Below are positions 21,877 to 31,432 of a DNA stretch of 59,485 nucleotides, one piece after another. Under the pieces are notes generated by a model, which was not told the DNA's origin, did not search any database, and saw nothing but the letters and a program-made list of their open reading frames with translations. The DNA is from Burkholderiales bacterium (GTDB lineage: Bacteria > Pseudomonadota > Gammaproteobacteria > Burkholderiales > SG8-39): positions 1 to 59,485 of the forward strand of contig JAOAEA010000018.1 of NCBI GenBank assembly GCA_026417035.1, given 5' to 3'. The position numbers were made by a program, and so were the translations under genes. Within the stretch, counting starts at the first letter, position 1. Every line of letters starts with the position of its first letter.

Positions 21877-23151
21877 GTGAACCTCCCGGAGGAAGCGGCG
21901 GCGCGCGGCCCCTTTTGGCGCCGCGGCGGCCGGCTCCACGTGGAGTCGGTGCCCCTCGAGGCGATCGCGGCGCGCCACGGGACGCCGTGCTACGTGTACT
22001 CGCGCGCGGCGCTCGAGTCGCGATTTCGCGAGTTCACCGCCGCGCTCGCCGGGCGCGACCACCTGCTCTGCTACGCGATGAAGGCGAATTCCAACCTCGC
22101 CGTCCTGGACGTATTCGCGCGCCTGGGCGCGGGGTTCGACATCGTCTCCGGGGGCGAGCTCGCACGCGCACTCGCCGCCGGCGCCGACCCGCGGCGGATC
22201 GTGTTCTCGGGGGTCGGCAAGAGCGAGGCGGAGATGCGCGCGGCGCTAGCGGCCGGCATCGGCTGCTTCAACGTCGAGTCCGCGGCCGAGCTCGAGCGCC
22301 TCGACCGCGTCGCGGGCGCGGCGGGCAAGCGCGCGCCCGTGTCCCTGCGGGTGAACCCCGACGTCGATGCGAAGACCCATCCCTACATCTCCACCGGCCT
22401 GAAGGAGAACAAGTTCGGCATCGCGCACGGCGAGGCGCTCGGGCTCTACCGCGAGGCGGCGCGCCGCCCGAATCTGGAGCTCGTCGGCATCGACTGCCAC
22501 ATCGGCTCGCAGATCACCGAGGTCGCGCCCTACCTGGAGGCCGTGGACCGGATCCTCGCGCTGCACGACCGGCTCGTGGCCGAGGGCATCGCGCTCGCCC
22601 ACCTCGATTTCGGCGGCGGCTTCGGCATCCGCTACCGGGACGAGGCGCCGCCGCCGATCGCGGCGTTCGTCGCGGGCATCCTCGACCGCGTCGGCGACCG
22701 GCCGGTGAAGCTGATGTTCGAGCCCGGCCGGTGGCTCGTGGGCAACGCGGGCATCCTCCTCACCCGCGTCGAATACCTGAAGCGCGGCGCCGACCGCGAC
22801 TTCGCGATCGTCGACGCGGCGATGAACGACCTGATGCGCCCGGCGCTCTACGACGCCTGGCACGACATCGTGCCGGTCGCGCCGCGCGACGGCCCGGTGC
22901 GCCGCTACGAGGTCGTCGGCCCGGTGTGCGAAAGCGGCGACTTCCTCGGGCACGCGCGCGAGCTCGCGCTCGCCGAGGGCGATCTGCTCGCGGTCCTGTC
23001 CGCCGGCGCCTACGGGATGAGCATGAGCTCGAACTACAACACGCGCCCGCGCGCGGCCGAGGTCCTGGTGGACGGGGAAACCGTGCACCTCGCGCGCGAA
23101 CGCGAGACGGTGCCGATGCTCTATGCCCTCGAGCGCCGCCTGCCGGGGTAA
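21877..23151 (+). CDS. lysA: Diaminopimelate decarboxylase
   Basis: PLP enzyme for the last step of lysine synthesis, 424 residues. The PLP-binding Lys lies in CYAMKANSN (about residue 69). HIGSQI, DFGGGFGIRY and FEPGRWLVGNAG are the phosphate-binding and active-site stretches, and the second-barrel catalytic Cys lies in VGPVCESGDFL. The start is a GTG at 21877. It overlaps by four bases (GTGA) a 16-codon frame beginning at 21830, so the gene may be coupled to a leader peptide. Confidence 0.95.
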   Translation: MNLPEEAAARGPFWRRGGRLHVESVPLEAIAARHGTPCYVYSRAALESRFREFTAALAGRDHLLCYAMKANSNLAVLDVFARLGAGFDIVSGGELARALAAGADPRRIVFSGVGKSEAEMRAALAAGIGCFNVESAAELERLDRVAGAAGKRAPVSLRVNPDVDAKTHPYISTGLKENKFGIAHGEALGLYREAARRPNLELVGIDCHIGSQITEVAPYLEAVDRILALHDRLVAEGIALAHLDFGGGFGIRYRDEAPPPIAAFVAGILDRVGDRPVKLMFEPGRWLVGNAGILLTRVEYLKRGADRDFAIVDAAMNDLMRPALYDAWHDIVPVAPRDGPVRRYEVVGPVCESGDFLGHARELALAEGDLLAVLSAGAYGMSMSSNYNTRPRAAEVLVDGETVHLARERETVPMLYALERRLPG

Positions 23152-23257
23152 GCTCTCGTTCCCGGACCCGCGACGGGGCCGACCGGATCGCTGGTCCCCC
23201 GGCCGGCCGCCGGGGGGCGAGCGGCCGCAGAGCCGCATGACGAAGCACAGGAGGACC

Positions 23258-24388
23258 ATGCGATACGCATTGGCCGCGCTCGCCGCGGCGGCGCTGCTCG
23301 CCTCGGGCTGCGGCGAAAAGACCGACGCCAAGAAACCGGGCGGCCCGCCGCCCACGCTCGTCACGGTGACGAAGGCCCAGGTACGGCCGCTCGAGATCAC
23401 CGAGGACTCGGTGGGCTCGCTCGAGAACCTGATGGATCCGCGGATCGCCGCCGAGGTGCCGGGGCGCATCGTGCGCGTGAACGGCGCGGTCGGCCGGGTC
23501 GTGAGGAAAGGCGACGTCCTCGCCGAGATCGACCCCGCGGACTTCGAGATCCAGGCCCGCGCCGACGAGGCGGAGGTCGCGCGCCTGGCCGCGCTGCTCG
23601 CCAACCAGGAACGGGTGGTGGAGCGGCAGCGGGAACTCGTGAAGCAGAACTTCATCTCCCAGAACGCGGCCGACGACGCCATCGCGCAGCGCAACGCCCT
23701 GCGCGAGAGCCTCGCCGCGGCGCGCGCCAAGGCCGAAGCCGGCAAGCGCTCGCTCGGCAAGGCGCGCGTCGTGTCGCCGATCGACGGGCGCGTCGAGACG
23801 CAGATCGTCGCCGTCGGCGACTACGTCAAGGTGGGCGACCCGCTCTTCAAGCTCGTGGGCACGACCGAGCTGCGCGCGCACCTGCCCTTCCCCGAGAGCG
23901 CGGCGCCCCGGTTGAAGCGCGGCCAGAAGGTCCGGCTCGCCTCCCCCCTCGTGCCGGGCAAGGTCGTCGAGGGCGAGGTGAGCGACATCAAGCCCACGGT
24001 CACCGAAACGAGCCGGGCGCTCGACGTGATCGTGCGGTTCACGACCGAGGATCAGGCGTTCCTCGGCGGCGGCACCGTCAACGGCCAGGTGGTCGTCGCG
24101 GTGAAGCCCGAGGTCGTGATGGTCCCCGAGGAGAGCGTCGTGCTGCGTCCGGCGGGCAAGGTCGTCTACGTGGTCGCCGACGGCAAGGCGCTGCAGCGCC
24201 CGGTCGAGACCGGCCATCGCAAGGGCGGCCTCGTCGAGATCGTGAGCGGGCTCGCGGCGGGCGAGACCGTGGCCGTGGACGGCGCCGGCTTCCTCACGAA
24301 CAACGCGCCGGTCGCCCTACCCCGGCCGCGCGGCGAAGCCGGCAAGGCCCCGGAGGCCGGGAAGGCCGGCGATGCGGCGAAGCTCTAG
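23258..24388 (+). CDS. RND efflux periplasmic adaptor (membrane fusion lipoprotein)
   Basis: Adaptor of the HlyD/AcrA family, 376 residues, linking the RND pump to an outer-membrane channel. A signal peptide with lipobox ASGC (Cys about residue 18) implies lipid anchoring. A split lipoyl (biotinyl-like) domain, an alpha-hairpin (about 100-150, with ANQERVVERQRELVKQ), a beta-barrel and a membrane-proximal domain follow. The ATG at 23258 is preceded by GGAGGA; an upstream in-frame ATG lacks a signal peptide context. No TolC-type gene is adjacent, so a channel encoded elsewhere is assumed. Confidence 0.9.
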   Translation: MRYALAALAAAALLASGCGEKTDAKKPGGPPPTLVTVTKAQVRPLEITEDSVGSLENLMDPRIAAEVPGRIVRVNGAVGRVVRKGDVLAEIDPADFEIQARADEAEVARLAALLANQERVVERQRELVKQNFISQNAADDAIAQRNALRESLAAARAKAEAGKRSLGKARVVSPIDGRVETQIVAVGDYVKVGDPLFKLVGTTELRAHLPFPESAAPRLKRGQKVRLASPLVPGKVVEGEVSDIKPTVTETSRALDVIVRFTTEDQAFLGGGTVNGQVVVAVKPEVVMVPEESVVLRPAGKVVYVVADGKALQRPVETGHRKGGLVEIVSGLAAGETVAVDGAGFLTNNAPVALPRPRGEAGKAPEAGKAGDAAKL

Positions 24389-24393
24389 CCACA

Positions 24394-24411
24394 CCCGGCC
24401 GCGCGGCCGGG
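24394..24411. other. Perfect 18-base palindrome between adaptor and pump genes
   Basis: CCCGGCCGC followed directly by its complement lies five bases after the adaptor stop, in the 72-base gap before the pump. It could be an mRNA-stabilising or partial-termination hairpin; there is no U-run. Confidence 0.5.
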
Positions 24412-24460
24412 AGGCGCCTTCGCCGCGTCCGCACCCACCTGTCCGCGCGGAGGCGCGCCC

Positions 24461-27400
24461 ATGACCCTGCCCGAGCTCTCCATCAGGCGCTACGTGTTCG
24501 CGATCATGCTGAACGCGGTGATCGTGCTGTTCGGGCTGATCGCCTACCAGCGCATCGGCGTCGACAAGCTCCCCTACATCGAGTTCCCGGTGATCTCGGT
24601 GCAGACCACGATGAAGGGGGCGAACCCCGAGGTGATCGACGCGTCGATCACGAACCTCCTCGAGACGTCGATCAACGGCGTGCCCGGCATCGAGGACATC
24701 ACCTCGACCTCCTCGCCGGGCGTTTCGCAGATCAACGTCACCTTCAACCTCGACAAGAAGATCGACGTCGCCTTCAGCGAGGTCCAGGCCAAAGTGAACC
24801 AGGTGGTGCGGCGCCTGCCCAAGGACGCCGATCCGCCGGTGGTCGCGAAGGTGGAGACGAACGCGAGCCCGATCATGTGGATCGCGCTGCAGGGCGACCG
24901 CACGCAGCAGCAGCTCAACACCTACGCGATCAACACGGTGAAGAAGCAGCTCGAGACCATCGACGGCGTCGGCGAGGTGCGCGTCGGCGGGCGCCGCGAC
25001 CGCACCATCCGCGTGGAGCTCAAGCCGGCGCGGATGGCGGCGCTCGCGATCACCGCCCAGGACATCAACGAAGCCTTCGCCCGCGAGCACCTGCAGCTCT
25101 CGGGCGGGTTCATCGTCGGCCGGCGCACCGAGAGCCTCGTGAAGATCGACCTCGAGTTCCACCGGCTCGACGACCTCGAGAACCTGATCGTGGCGCACCG
25201 CGAAGGCGCGCCGGTGCGGCTGAAGGACATCGCCACGGTGGTCGACGGCCTCGCCGACTACCGGCAGCTCGCGCGTTACAACGGCCGCCCGACGATCTCG
25301 CTCGGCATCGTCAAGATCGCCAACACCAACACCGTGGAGATCATCGACCGCGTGCGCGAGCGGCTCGACGGCGAGGTGATCCCGCAGCTGCCGCCGGGCA
25401 TGGAGATCTCGATCGTCTCGAACGACGCCCTCTTCATCGGCGAGATCATCGACGCGCTGAAGAACCACCTCGTCGAGGGGACGCTCCTCGCGGCGCTGGT
25501 GGTGTGGCTGTTCCTGCGCTCGTTCCGCTCGACCCTGATCGTCGCGACCGCGATCCCGGTCTCGCTGATGGGGGCGGTCGCGGTGATGTACTTCTTCGGC
25601 TACAGCTTCAACTCGGTCACCGGGCTCGCGCTGCTGCTCCTGATCGGCGTGGTGGTCGACGACGCCATCGTCGTGCTCGAGAACGTGTTCCGCCACCGCG
25701 AGACGCTCGACCCCGACCCGATGTCGGCGGCGGTGAACGGCTCGAACGAGGTCGCGTTCGCGGTGATCGCGGCGAGCCTCGCGCTGGTGTCGATCTTCGC
25801 CCCGGTCATCTTCCTCGGCGGCATGGTCGGGCAGTTCTTCAAGTCGTTCGCCGTGGTCGTGACCTTCGGCGTGCTCGTCTCCCTGTTCGTCGCGCTCACC
25901 CTCACCCCGGTGCTCTGCTCGCGCTTCCTCAAGGTGGCGCACGAGGGCGGCCACGGGCGCGTCGACCGCGCGCTCGAGCGCGCCTTCCTCGCCATGGAGT
26001 CGGCCTACCGGCGCCTGCTCGCGCTGTCGCTCCGGCACCGCTGGACGGTGCTCGCGCTCGCGGCGCTCGTGACCGCGGCGAGCCTCCCGTTCTTCAAGGC
26101 GGTGCCGAAGGAGCTGGCGCCGGCGCAGGACGAGGGACGGTTCCTCATCTTCCTGCGGGCGCCGCTCGGCTCCTCGATCGAATACACCGAATCCAAGCTG
26201 CGCGCGGTCGAGGCGCTGGTGGACGAACGCTACCCGGAGGTCGTCTCCGAGTTCGGCGTCATCGGGCTCGGCTCCTCGAACCAGGTGAACCAGGCGACGC
26301 TGGTGATCCGCATGCGCTCGCTCGCCGAGCGCCGCACGGGGGGGATGCGGACCCAGCACCAGGTGGTGGACGCCCTGCGGCGCGAGCTCTCGCAGGTGCC
26401 GGGGGTGCGCGCGTTCGCCGCCCCGTTCGGCATCGTGCAGGGCCAGCGCAACGAGCCGCTCCAGTTCGTCGTGACCGGCACGAATCTCCAGGAGATGGGC
26501 CGCGTGGCCGGCGAGCTGCAGCGGCGCCTGCAGTCCGATCCGGCGATCGGGCGGCTCGATTCCGACCTGCAGCTCGACCTGCCGCAGCTCGTCCTCGAGC
26601 CCGACCGCGAGCGGGCGGCGGCGCTCGGACTGTCCTCCGCCGACATCGCGCTCGCGGTGAACATGCTGAGCGGCGGCGTGGACATCGCGAAGTACAACGA
26701 CCTGCCGGGCGACGGGCAGCGCTACGACATCCGGGTGAAGGCGGCCGACGCGGAGGTGACCCAGCCTGCGGACCTCTCCAGGATCTATCTGCGCAACAAG
26801 GCCGGCCAGCTCATCCGCCTGGAGAGTGTCGCGCGCTTCCGCGAGACGATCGGCCCGGCGGTGGTCGCCCACTACAACCAGCAATACTCGGCGACTTTCC
26901 GCGGCACGCCGTCGGTGCCGCTCGGCGACGCGATCGGCAAGGTCGAGCAGGCCGCGCAGGAGATCCTGCCGCCCGGCTACTCGGTGCGCTTCATCGGCCA
27001 GGCGAAAGAGCTCGGCCGCACCGCCGAGGGGATGGCCTTCGCCTTCGCCCTCGCCCTCGCGCTCCTCTACATGGTGCTGGCGAGCCAGTTCAATTCGTTC
27101 GTGCAGCCCTTCATCATCATGCTCGCGGTGCCGCTCGCGATCGTCGGCGGCGTGTTCGCCCTGTGGCTTTCGCAGCCCCTGGCCGGGCTCGGGGCGCTCT
27201 TCGGCAAGAGCTGGGCGATCCAGACCCTCAACATCTACTCGATGATCGGTCTGGTGCTGCTCATCGGCCTGGTGGCGAAGAACTCGATCCTGCTCGTGGA
27301 CCTGGCGAACCAGCGCCGCGCCCAGGGGATGGGCGTCGACGAGGCGCTCGCGGACGCCTGCCCGATCCGGATGCGCCCGGTGCTGATGACCTCGCTCACC

Positions 27401-27616
27401 ATCATCCTCGCGCTCGCACCCGCCGCCCTGGGTCTCGGCGCCGGCGCCGAGACCAACGGCCCGTTGGCGGTCGCGGTGATCGGTGGCATGGTGACCTCGA
27501 CGCTCCTCACGCTGGTCGTCGTCCCGGCGGCCTACTCGCTGGTCGAGACCCGCGACCTCACGAAGCCCATCGCGCGGTTCCTGCCGGGCCGACTGCGTCC
27601 CGGCGCGCGGGGATGA
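24461..27616 (+). CDS. RND-family efflux pump, inner-membrane transporter
   Basis: AcrB/MexB-like (HAE1-type) proton-driven pump, 1051 residues, the standard size. It has the expected layout: first membrane helix at about 13-30, a large periplasmic loop, six helices with the proton-relay DD in VVVDDAIVVLEN (Asp 400-401), a second large loop and a final helix group. The sequence MTLPELSIRRYVFAIM is typical of MexF/MexB-like pumps. Substrates cannot be assigned. It is co-directional with the lipoprotein adaptor and overlaps a 50-codon gene by four bases. Confidence 0.95.
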   Translation: MTLPELSIRRYVFAIMLNAVIVLFGLIAYQRIGVDKLPYIEFPVISVQTTMKGANPEVIDASITNLLETSINGVPGIEDITSTSSPGVSQINVTFNLDKKIDVAFSEVQAKVNQVVRRLPKDADPPVVAKVETNASPIMWIALQGDRTQQQLNTYAINTVKKQLETIDGVGEVRVGGRRDRTIRVELKPARMAALAITAQDINEAFAREHLQLSGGFIVGRRTESLVKIDLEFHRLDDLENLIVAHREGAPVRLKDIATVVDGLADYRQLARYNGRPTISLGIVKIANTNTVEIIDRVRERLDGEVIPQLPPGMEISIVSNDALFIGEIIDALKNHLVEGTLLAALVVWLFLRSFRSTLIVATAIPVSLMGAVAVMYFFGYSFNSVTGLALLLLIGVVVDDAIVVLENVFRHRETLDPDPMSAAVNGSNEVAFAVIAASLALVSIFAPVIFLGGMVGQFFKSFAVVVTFGVLVSLFVALTLTPVLCSRFLKVAHEGGHGRVDRALERAFLAMESAYRRLLALSLRHRWTVLALAALVTAASLPFFKAVPKELAPAQDEGRFLIFLRAPLGSSIEYTESKLRAVEALVDERYPEVVSEFGVIGLGSSNQVNQATLVIRMRSLAERRTGGMRTQHQVVDALRRELSQVPGVRAFAAPFGIVQGQRNEPLQFVVTGTNLQEMGRVAGELQRRLQSDPAIGRLDSDLQLDLPQLVLEPDRERAAALGLSSADIALAVNMLSGGVDIAKYNDLPGDGQRYDIRVKAADAEVTQPADLSRIYLRNKAGQLIRLESVARFRETIGPAVVAHYNQQYSATFRGTPSVPLGDAIGKVEQAAQEILPPGYSVRFIGQAKELGRTAEGMAFAFALALALLYMVLASQFNSFVQPFIIMLAVPLAIVGGVFALWLSQPLAGLGALFGKSWAIQTLNIYSMIGLVLLIGLVAKNSILLVDLANQRRAQGMGVDEALADACPIRMRPVLMTSLTIILALAPAALGLGAGAETNGPLAVAVIGGMVTSTLLTLVVVPAAYSLVETRDLTKPIARFLPGRLRPGARG

Positions 27617-27765
27617 AGCGGGCGAAGCGGCTCGCGCGGCCGCGCAACCCGGTGGCGCGAAGCCCGCTGCTCGCCAAGGGCGGCGAGCACGAAGCGAAGG
27701 GCAAGCACGCCAAGCGCGCCCGGCAGAAAGCGCGGCTGCGCCGGCAGCTCGCCGAGGAGCTCTAG
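27613..27765 (+). CDS. Small basic protein coupled to the RND pump, unknown function
   Basis: A 50-residue protein, strongly basic (many Lys/Arg) and alanine-rich, with no membrane segment and the N-terminal motif RPRNPVARSPLL. Its ATG overlaps the pump stop (ATGA), so it would be translated by re-initiation. I do not recognise the family with certainty; short RNP-containing basic proteins of this kind occur in betaproteobacteria. It could be nucleic-acid binding on charge alone (inference). Confidence 0.55.
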   Translation: MKRAKRLARPRNPVARSPLLAKGGEHEAKGKHAKRARQKARLRRQLAEEL

Positions 27766-27901
27766 CGGCGCCCGGACGCCGGCCGGGGCTTGGGCCGCAG
27801 CGCGTGACGGAAGTCGCGCCGCGGCGGGGGACGTTCGGCCGGCCGTGGAATCGTCCGCGCGGATCGGACGAACGGATGATGCGCGGCGTCGCGGCGGGGT
27901 C

Positions 27902-27907
27902 TAGATT
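27902..27907 (+). promoter_or_regulatory. -10 box for a leaderless transcript
   Basis: TAGATT, then GGCCGC, then the ATG at 27914: the same six-base spacing seen at aroK and at 48178. There is no Shine-Dalgarno. The preceding 140 bases hold no gene. Confidence 0.5.
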
Positions 27908-27913
27908 GGCCGC

Positions 27914-28234
27914 ATGCACGACGTCCTCTTCATCCTCGCCTGCGCGCTCAGCATCCTCGCGCCGCTGCACTGGATGGTGATGCGCGAGCTGCGGCTGCTC
28001 GAAGACCCGGGGCACCTGCGCGCGGTCGGCGTCGTGATCCTGCGCGAAGAGGCGATCGACGGGTTCGGCGACGTGATCGGCCGCTTCGCCGACGCGCCGA
28101 TCTACGCGTACCTCGTGTTCAAGGGCATGCGCTACGAGTTCGACTGCGTCGTCGCCCGCGACCACCGGGTCGGCGAGGACGAGCTCTTCCTCGCCCCCGG
28201 GCTCCTCTACCGCACCGGCGGCGCGGCGCGCTGA
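27914..28234 (+). CDS. Small membrane-anchored protein of unknown function
   Basis: 106 residues. One N-terminal hydrophobic segment (about 3-22) is followed by a soluble domain with VGVVILREEAIDGFG and a YLVFKGMRYEFDCVV beta-hairpin. No catalytic motif is recognised. The ATG follows a -10-like box by six bases, suggesting leaderless translation. Its 3' end overlaps msrQ, which runs the other way, by 28 bases, so the two transcripts are mutually antisense there. A real gene is favoured by its distinct, non-repetitive protein composition. Confidence 0.65.
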   Translation: MHDVLFILACALSILAPLHWMVMRELRLLEDPGHLRAVGVVILREEAIDGFGDVIGRFADAPIYAYLVFKGMRYEFDCVVARDHRVGEDELFLAPGLLYRTGGAAR

Positions 28235-28860
28235 GCGGCCGCGGCGTCGCGGGCGCGGCCGCGCGCCACGGCGACCCGGTAGCCGAGAAGCACGGCAAGC
28301 ACGAGGCCGTAGACCGCGGGCTCGGTGACGTCCCGCTTCACCATCATCCAGAAGTGCACCACGCCCAGCACGGCGATCGCGTAGACGAGCCGGTGCAGCG
28401 CCGCCCAGCGCTTGCCGCCGAGGCGGCGGACCATGGCGTTGGTGGACGTGAGCGCGAGCGGCGTCATCAGCACGAGCGCCGCGAATCCGACGGTGATGAA
28501 TGGCCGCTTCACGATGTCCTTCAGGATCTCGTCCACCGCGAAGACGTGATCGAAAGCGACGAAGCTCGCGAAGTGGGCCACGCCGTACGCGTAGGCGAAG
28601 AGGCCCAGCATCCGCCGCAGGCGGACGAGCCAGTGCCAGCCCGAGAGGCGGCGCAGCGGCGTCACGGCGAGCGTGGCGAGCAGGAAGCGCAGCGTCCAGT
28701 CGCCGGTCGAGCGGGTGATGTACTCGGCCGGGTTGGTGCCGAGCCACTCCGGGAAGGCGGCGACCGCCACCGCGAGCCGCGCCGCGGGCGCGAGCGCGGC
28801 GACGAAGATCACCGCCTTCAGCGCGCCGACGGCCCGCGGGCCGGGGTCGAAGCGGAGCAT
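28207..28860 (-). CDS. msrQ: Haem-binding membrane subunit of the MsrPQ methionine sulfoxide reductase
   Basis: MsrQ (YedZ) is a ferric-reductase-like b-type cytochrome that passes quinol electrons to periplasmic MsrP. This copy is 217 residues with about six membrane helices. Haem-ligand candidates lie in YGVAHFASF and in HRLVYAIAVLGVVHFWMM. WTLRFLLATLAVTPLRR and KRPFITVG are typical MsrQ sequence. It lies downstream of msrP on the same strand, separated by about 220 bases in which I see no convincing gene. The C-terminus overlaps the convergent gene at 27914. Confidence 0.93.
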   Translation of the reverse strand: MLRFDPGPRAVGALKAVIFVAALAPAARLAVAVAAFPEWLGTNPAEYITRSTGDWTLRFLLATLAVTPLRRLSGWHWLVRLRRMLGLFAYAYGVAHFASFVAFDHVFAVDEILKDIVKRPFITVGFAALVLMTPLALTSTNAMVRRLGGKRWAALHRLVYAIAVLGVVHFWMMVKRDVTEPAVYGLVLAVLLGYRVAVARGRARDAAAAQRAAPPVR

Positions 28861-29081
28861 GGCGGCCGCGGGCGCCGCTACCGGCGCGCCCGGCGCGCGC
28901 ACACGCCTGCGCCGCCCGACGCCTCGAGTGCGAGGAGCTCGCGCGACGCCCGGCGGCCCGCGGCGGGCACGGTCGTCGGCAGAGTCAGGGGGAAGCGCTG
29001 CGCCATGCGCCGAGAGAACCCGAGCTGCCGCGGACGCGAAGCGGTCGGGCGGGATGCTTCGCCCTCGCTTCGGGCTCCGGC

Positions 29082-30038
<957 letters not shown>

Positions 30039-30070
30039 CGAGGCCTCTTGCTGGAAGGCGCCGGGATCGG

Positions 30071-30076
30071 ATTGTA
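30071..30076 (-). promoter_or_regulatory. -10-like box upstream of msrP
   Basis: TACAAT on the minus strand, about 33 bases before the msrP ATG, inside the 132-base gap after the anti-sigma gene. No clear -35 hexamer. Confidence 0.35.
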
Positions 30077-30166
30077 GCCACGGACGCGGCGGTCCACCGC
30101 ACGCGTTCGCGCCAAGGCACGGTCGCCGCGTCGTCGCGCCGCAGCTCGGCGCTCACGCTTGGACCG

Positions 30167-30180
30167 GGGATCAGGGATTG
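30167..30180. repeat. Two heptamers GGGATCA-GGGATTG over the anti-sigma stop codon
   Basis: The same 7-base unit as the six-copy array at 229-270; here it spans the last codons and stop of the anti-sigma gene. Confidence 0.6.
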
Positions 30181-30914
30181 AGTTGCCGATAGACGGCGGT
30201 CGCGACGGCCAGCAACTCCTCCCGCGGCAGCTCCGCAGAGAGCGCGTAGCCGAGCCTGCCGTCCACCCAGTAGAAGACCGAGACGCGCTCCTCCTGGCTG
30301 AAGCGGAACGCGGTGTCGCGGTTCGCGTTGGCGCGGGACACGTAGAGAGTGAGCCGCTGCCCGCGCGCGTCCTGGTACATGAACTGCGCCACTGGGCCCG
30401 TTTCGCCCGGCAGGAGCCGGCCGCCGACGAGCTCGAAGCCCTCGCGCGAGAGCACCGGCGCCTTGAGCTCCTCGCCCAGGCGCTTCGAGAGCCACTTGAC
30501 CAGGTGGTCCTGCTCGCCGGCGCCCACCTCGACGGGATGGCGCACCTCGGGTGCGTAGACCGCGTGCGCGACGGCGGCGCGTTTCGAGAGCGATGCCGCG
30601 GGCGCGCGCGCCTCGGGCGCGAGCACGCCCTTGCCGAGCCAGCCGACGGCGATGCCGGCGACCAGGAAGCTCGCCGCGAGCGCGTAAGGGAAGCGGCGGC
30701 GCGAAATCGCGGCGTGCAGGCGGTCGGGCAACGGCTCGTCGAGGACCGGGTTGAACGACGCGCGCATCTGCGCGAGCTGCTCCTGCCAGGCCCTCACGCG
30801 CTCGGCGTCCTCCGGGCTCGCCGCGAGGTGGGCCTCGACCTCACGCCGGTGCGCCTCGTCGAGCGCCCCGTCCACGTAGGCGTGCAGATCCGTTTCCGAG
30901 ACCTTCGCGCTCAT
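30171..30914 (-). CDS. Membrane anti-sigma factor
   Basis: 247 residues. An N-terminal cytoplasmic anti-sigma domain (DLHAYVDGALDEAHRREVEA, about residues 9-28, then an LAASPEDAERV segment) is followed by one membrane helix (about 75-95) and a periplasmic domain of about 140 residues. The N-domain has no Cys, so it lacks the zinc-binding HxxxCxxC motif of redox ZAS anti-sigma factors. The ATG overlaps the sigma-factor stop by four bases, the standard arrangement for a cognate pair. The periplasmic domain presumably senses the signal. Confidence 0.85.
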   Translation of the reverse strand: MSAKVSETDLHAYVDGALDEAHRREVEAHLAASPEDAERVRAWQEQLAQMRASFNPVLDEPLPDRLHAAISRRRFPYALAASFLVAGIAVGWLGKGVLAPEARAPAASLSKRAAVAHAVYAPEVRHPVEVGAGEQDHLVKWLSKRLGEELKAPVLSREGFELVGGRLLPGETGPVAQFMYQDARGQRLTLYVSRANANRDTAFRFSQEERVSVFYWVDGRLGYALSAELPREELLAVATAVYRQLNP

Positions 30915-31411
30915 TTCACGACTTTCAGGGAGGGCGCCGCGCCTGCGCCGCTCGCCAACAGCTGGCGCAGGCGCTCCCGGCCGCGCGCGAGACGCGACAT
31001 CACCGTCCCGATGGGCACGCCGAGCGCTCTCGCGGCCTCCGCGTAGCTCATCTCCTCCAGCCCGACGAGCAACACCACCGCACGCTGCTCGGCCGGGATC
31101 GCGGCGAGCGCCGCCTGGAGGTCGCGGATCTCGAGCCGGTCGACCGCGCCCCCCGGGGCGGGCGGTTCGGCGATGTCCTCGAGGCTCGCGATTCCAGACC
31201 GGCGGGCGCGTGCCTGGTTCACGTAGAGGTTGTGCATGATCGCGAAGAGCCAGGCGCGCATGTCCGAGCCCGGCCGCCACAGGTGCAGCTTCGTGAGCGC
31301 ACGCTCCAGCGTGTCCTGCACCAGGTCGTCAGCCCGATGGCGGTCGCCGACCAGCGCACGCGCGTAACGCCGCAGGCGCGGGATGTGGCTGGCGACCGCC
31401 TCGCGATCCAT
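30911..31411 (-). CDS. ECF-type RNA polymerase sigma factor
   Basis: 166 residues. Region 2 is visible at about residues 10-75 (DDLVQDTLERAL and WLFAIMHNLYVNQAR) and region 4 at about 110-160, with the helix-turn-helix MSYAEAARALGVPIGTVMSR. Regions 1 and 3 are absent, as expected for ECF factors. It is coupled to its anti-sigma gene and followed by msrP-msrQ. Target promoters are unknown; the cognate membrane anti-sigma and the neighbouring redox genes suggest an envelope or oxidative stress regulon (inference). Confidence 0.93.
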   Translation of the reverse strand: MDREAVASHIPRLRRYARALVGDRHRADDLVQDTLERALTKLHLWRPGSDMRAWLFAIMHNLYVNQARARRSGIASLEDIAEPPAPGGAVDRLEIRDLQAALAAIPAEQRAVVLLVGLEEMSYAEAARALGVPIGTVMSRLARGRERLRQLLASGAGAAPSLKVVK

Positions 31412-31432
31412 CGCGTGCCGGGGCGCCGTTGC

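Noticed and set aside
24317-28747. 1476-codon open frame antisense to the RND genes
   Set aside because: Same reason; it spans several genes and gaps, as no real single gene would.
28861-29081. A 42-codon frame (MAQRFPLTLP...) between msrP and msrQ
   Set aside because: Arg/Ala-rich, no ribosome site, no recognisable motif; probably non-coding.
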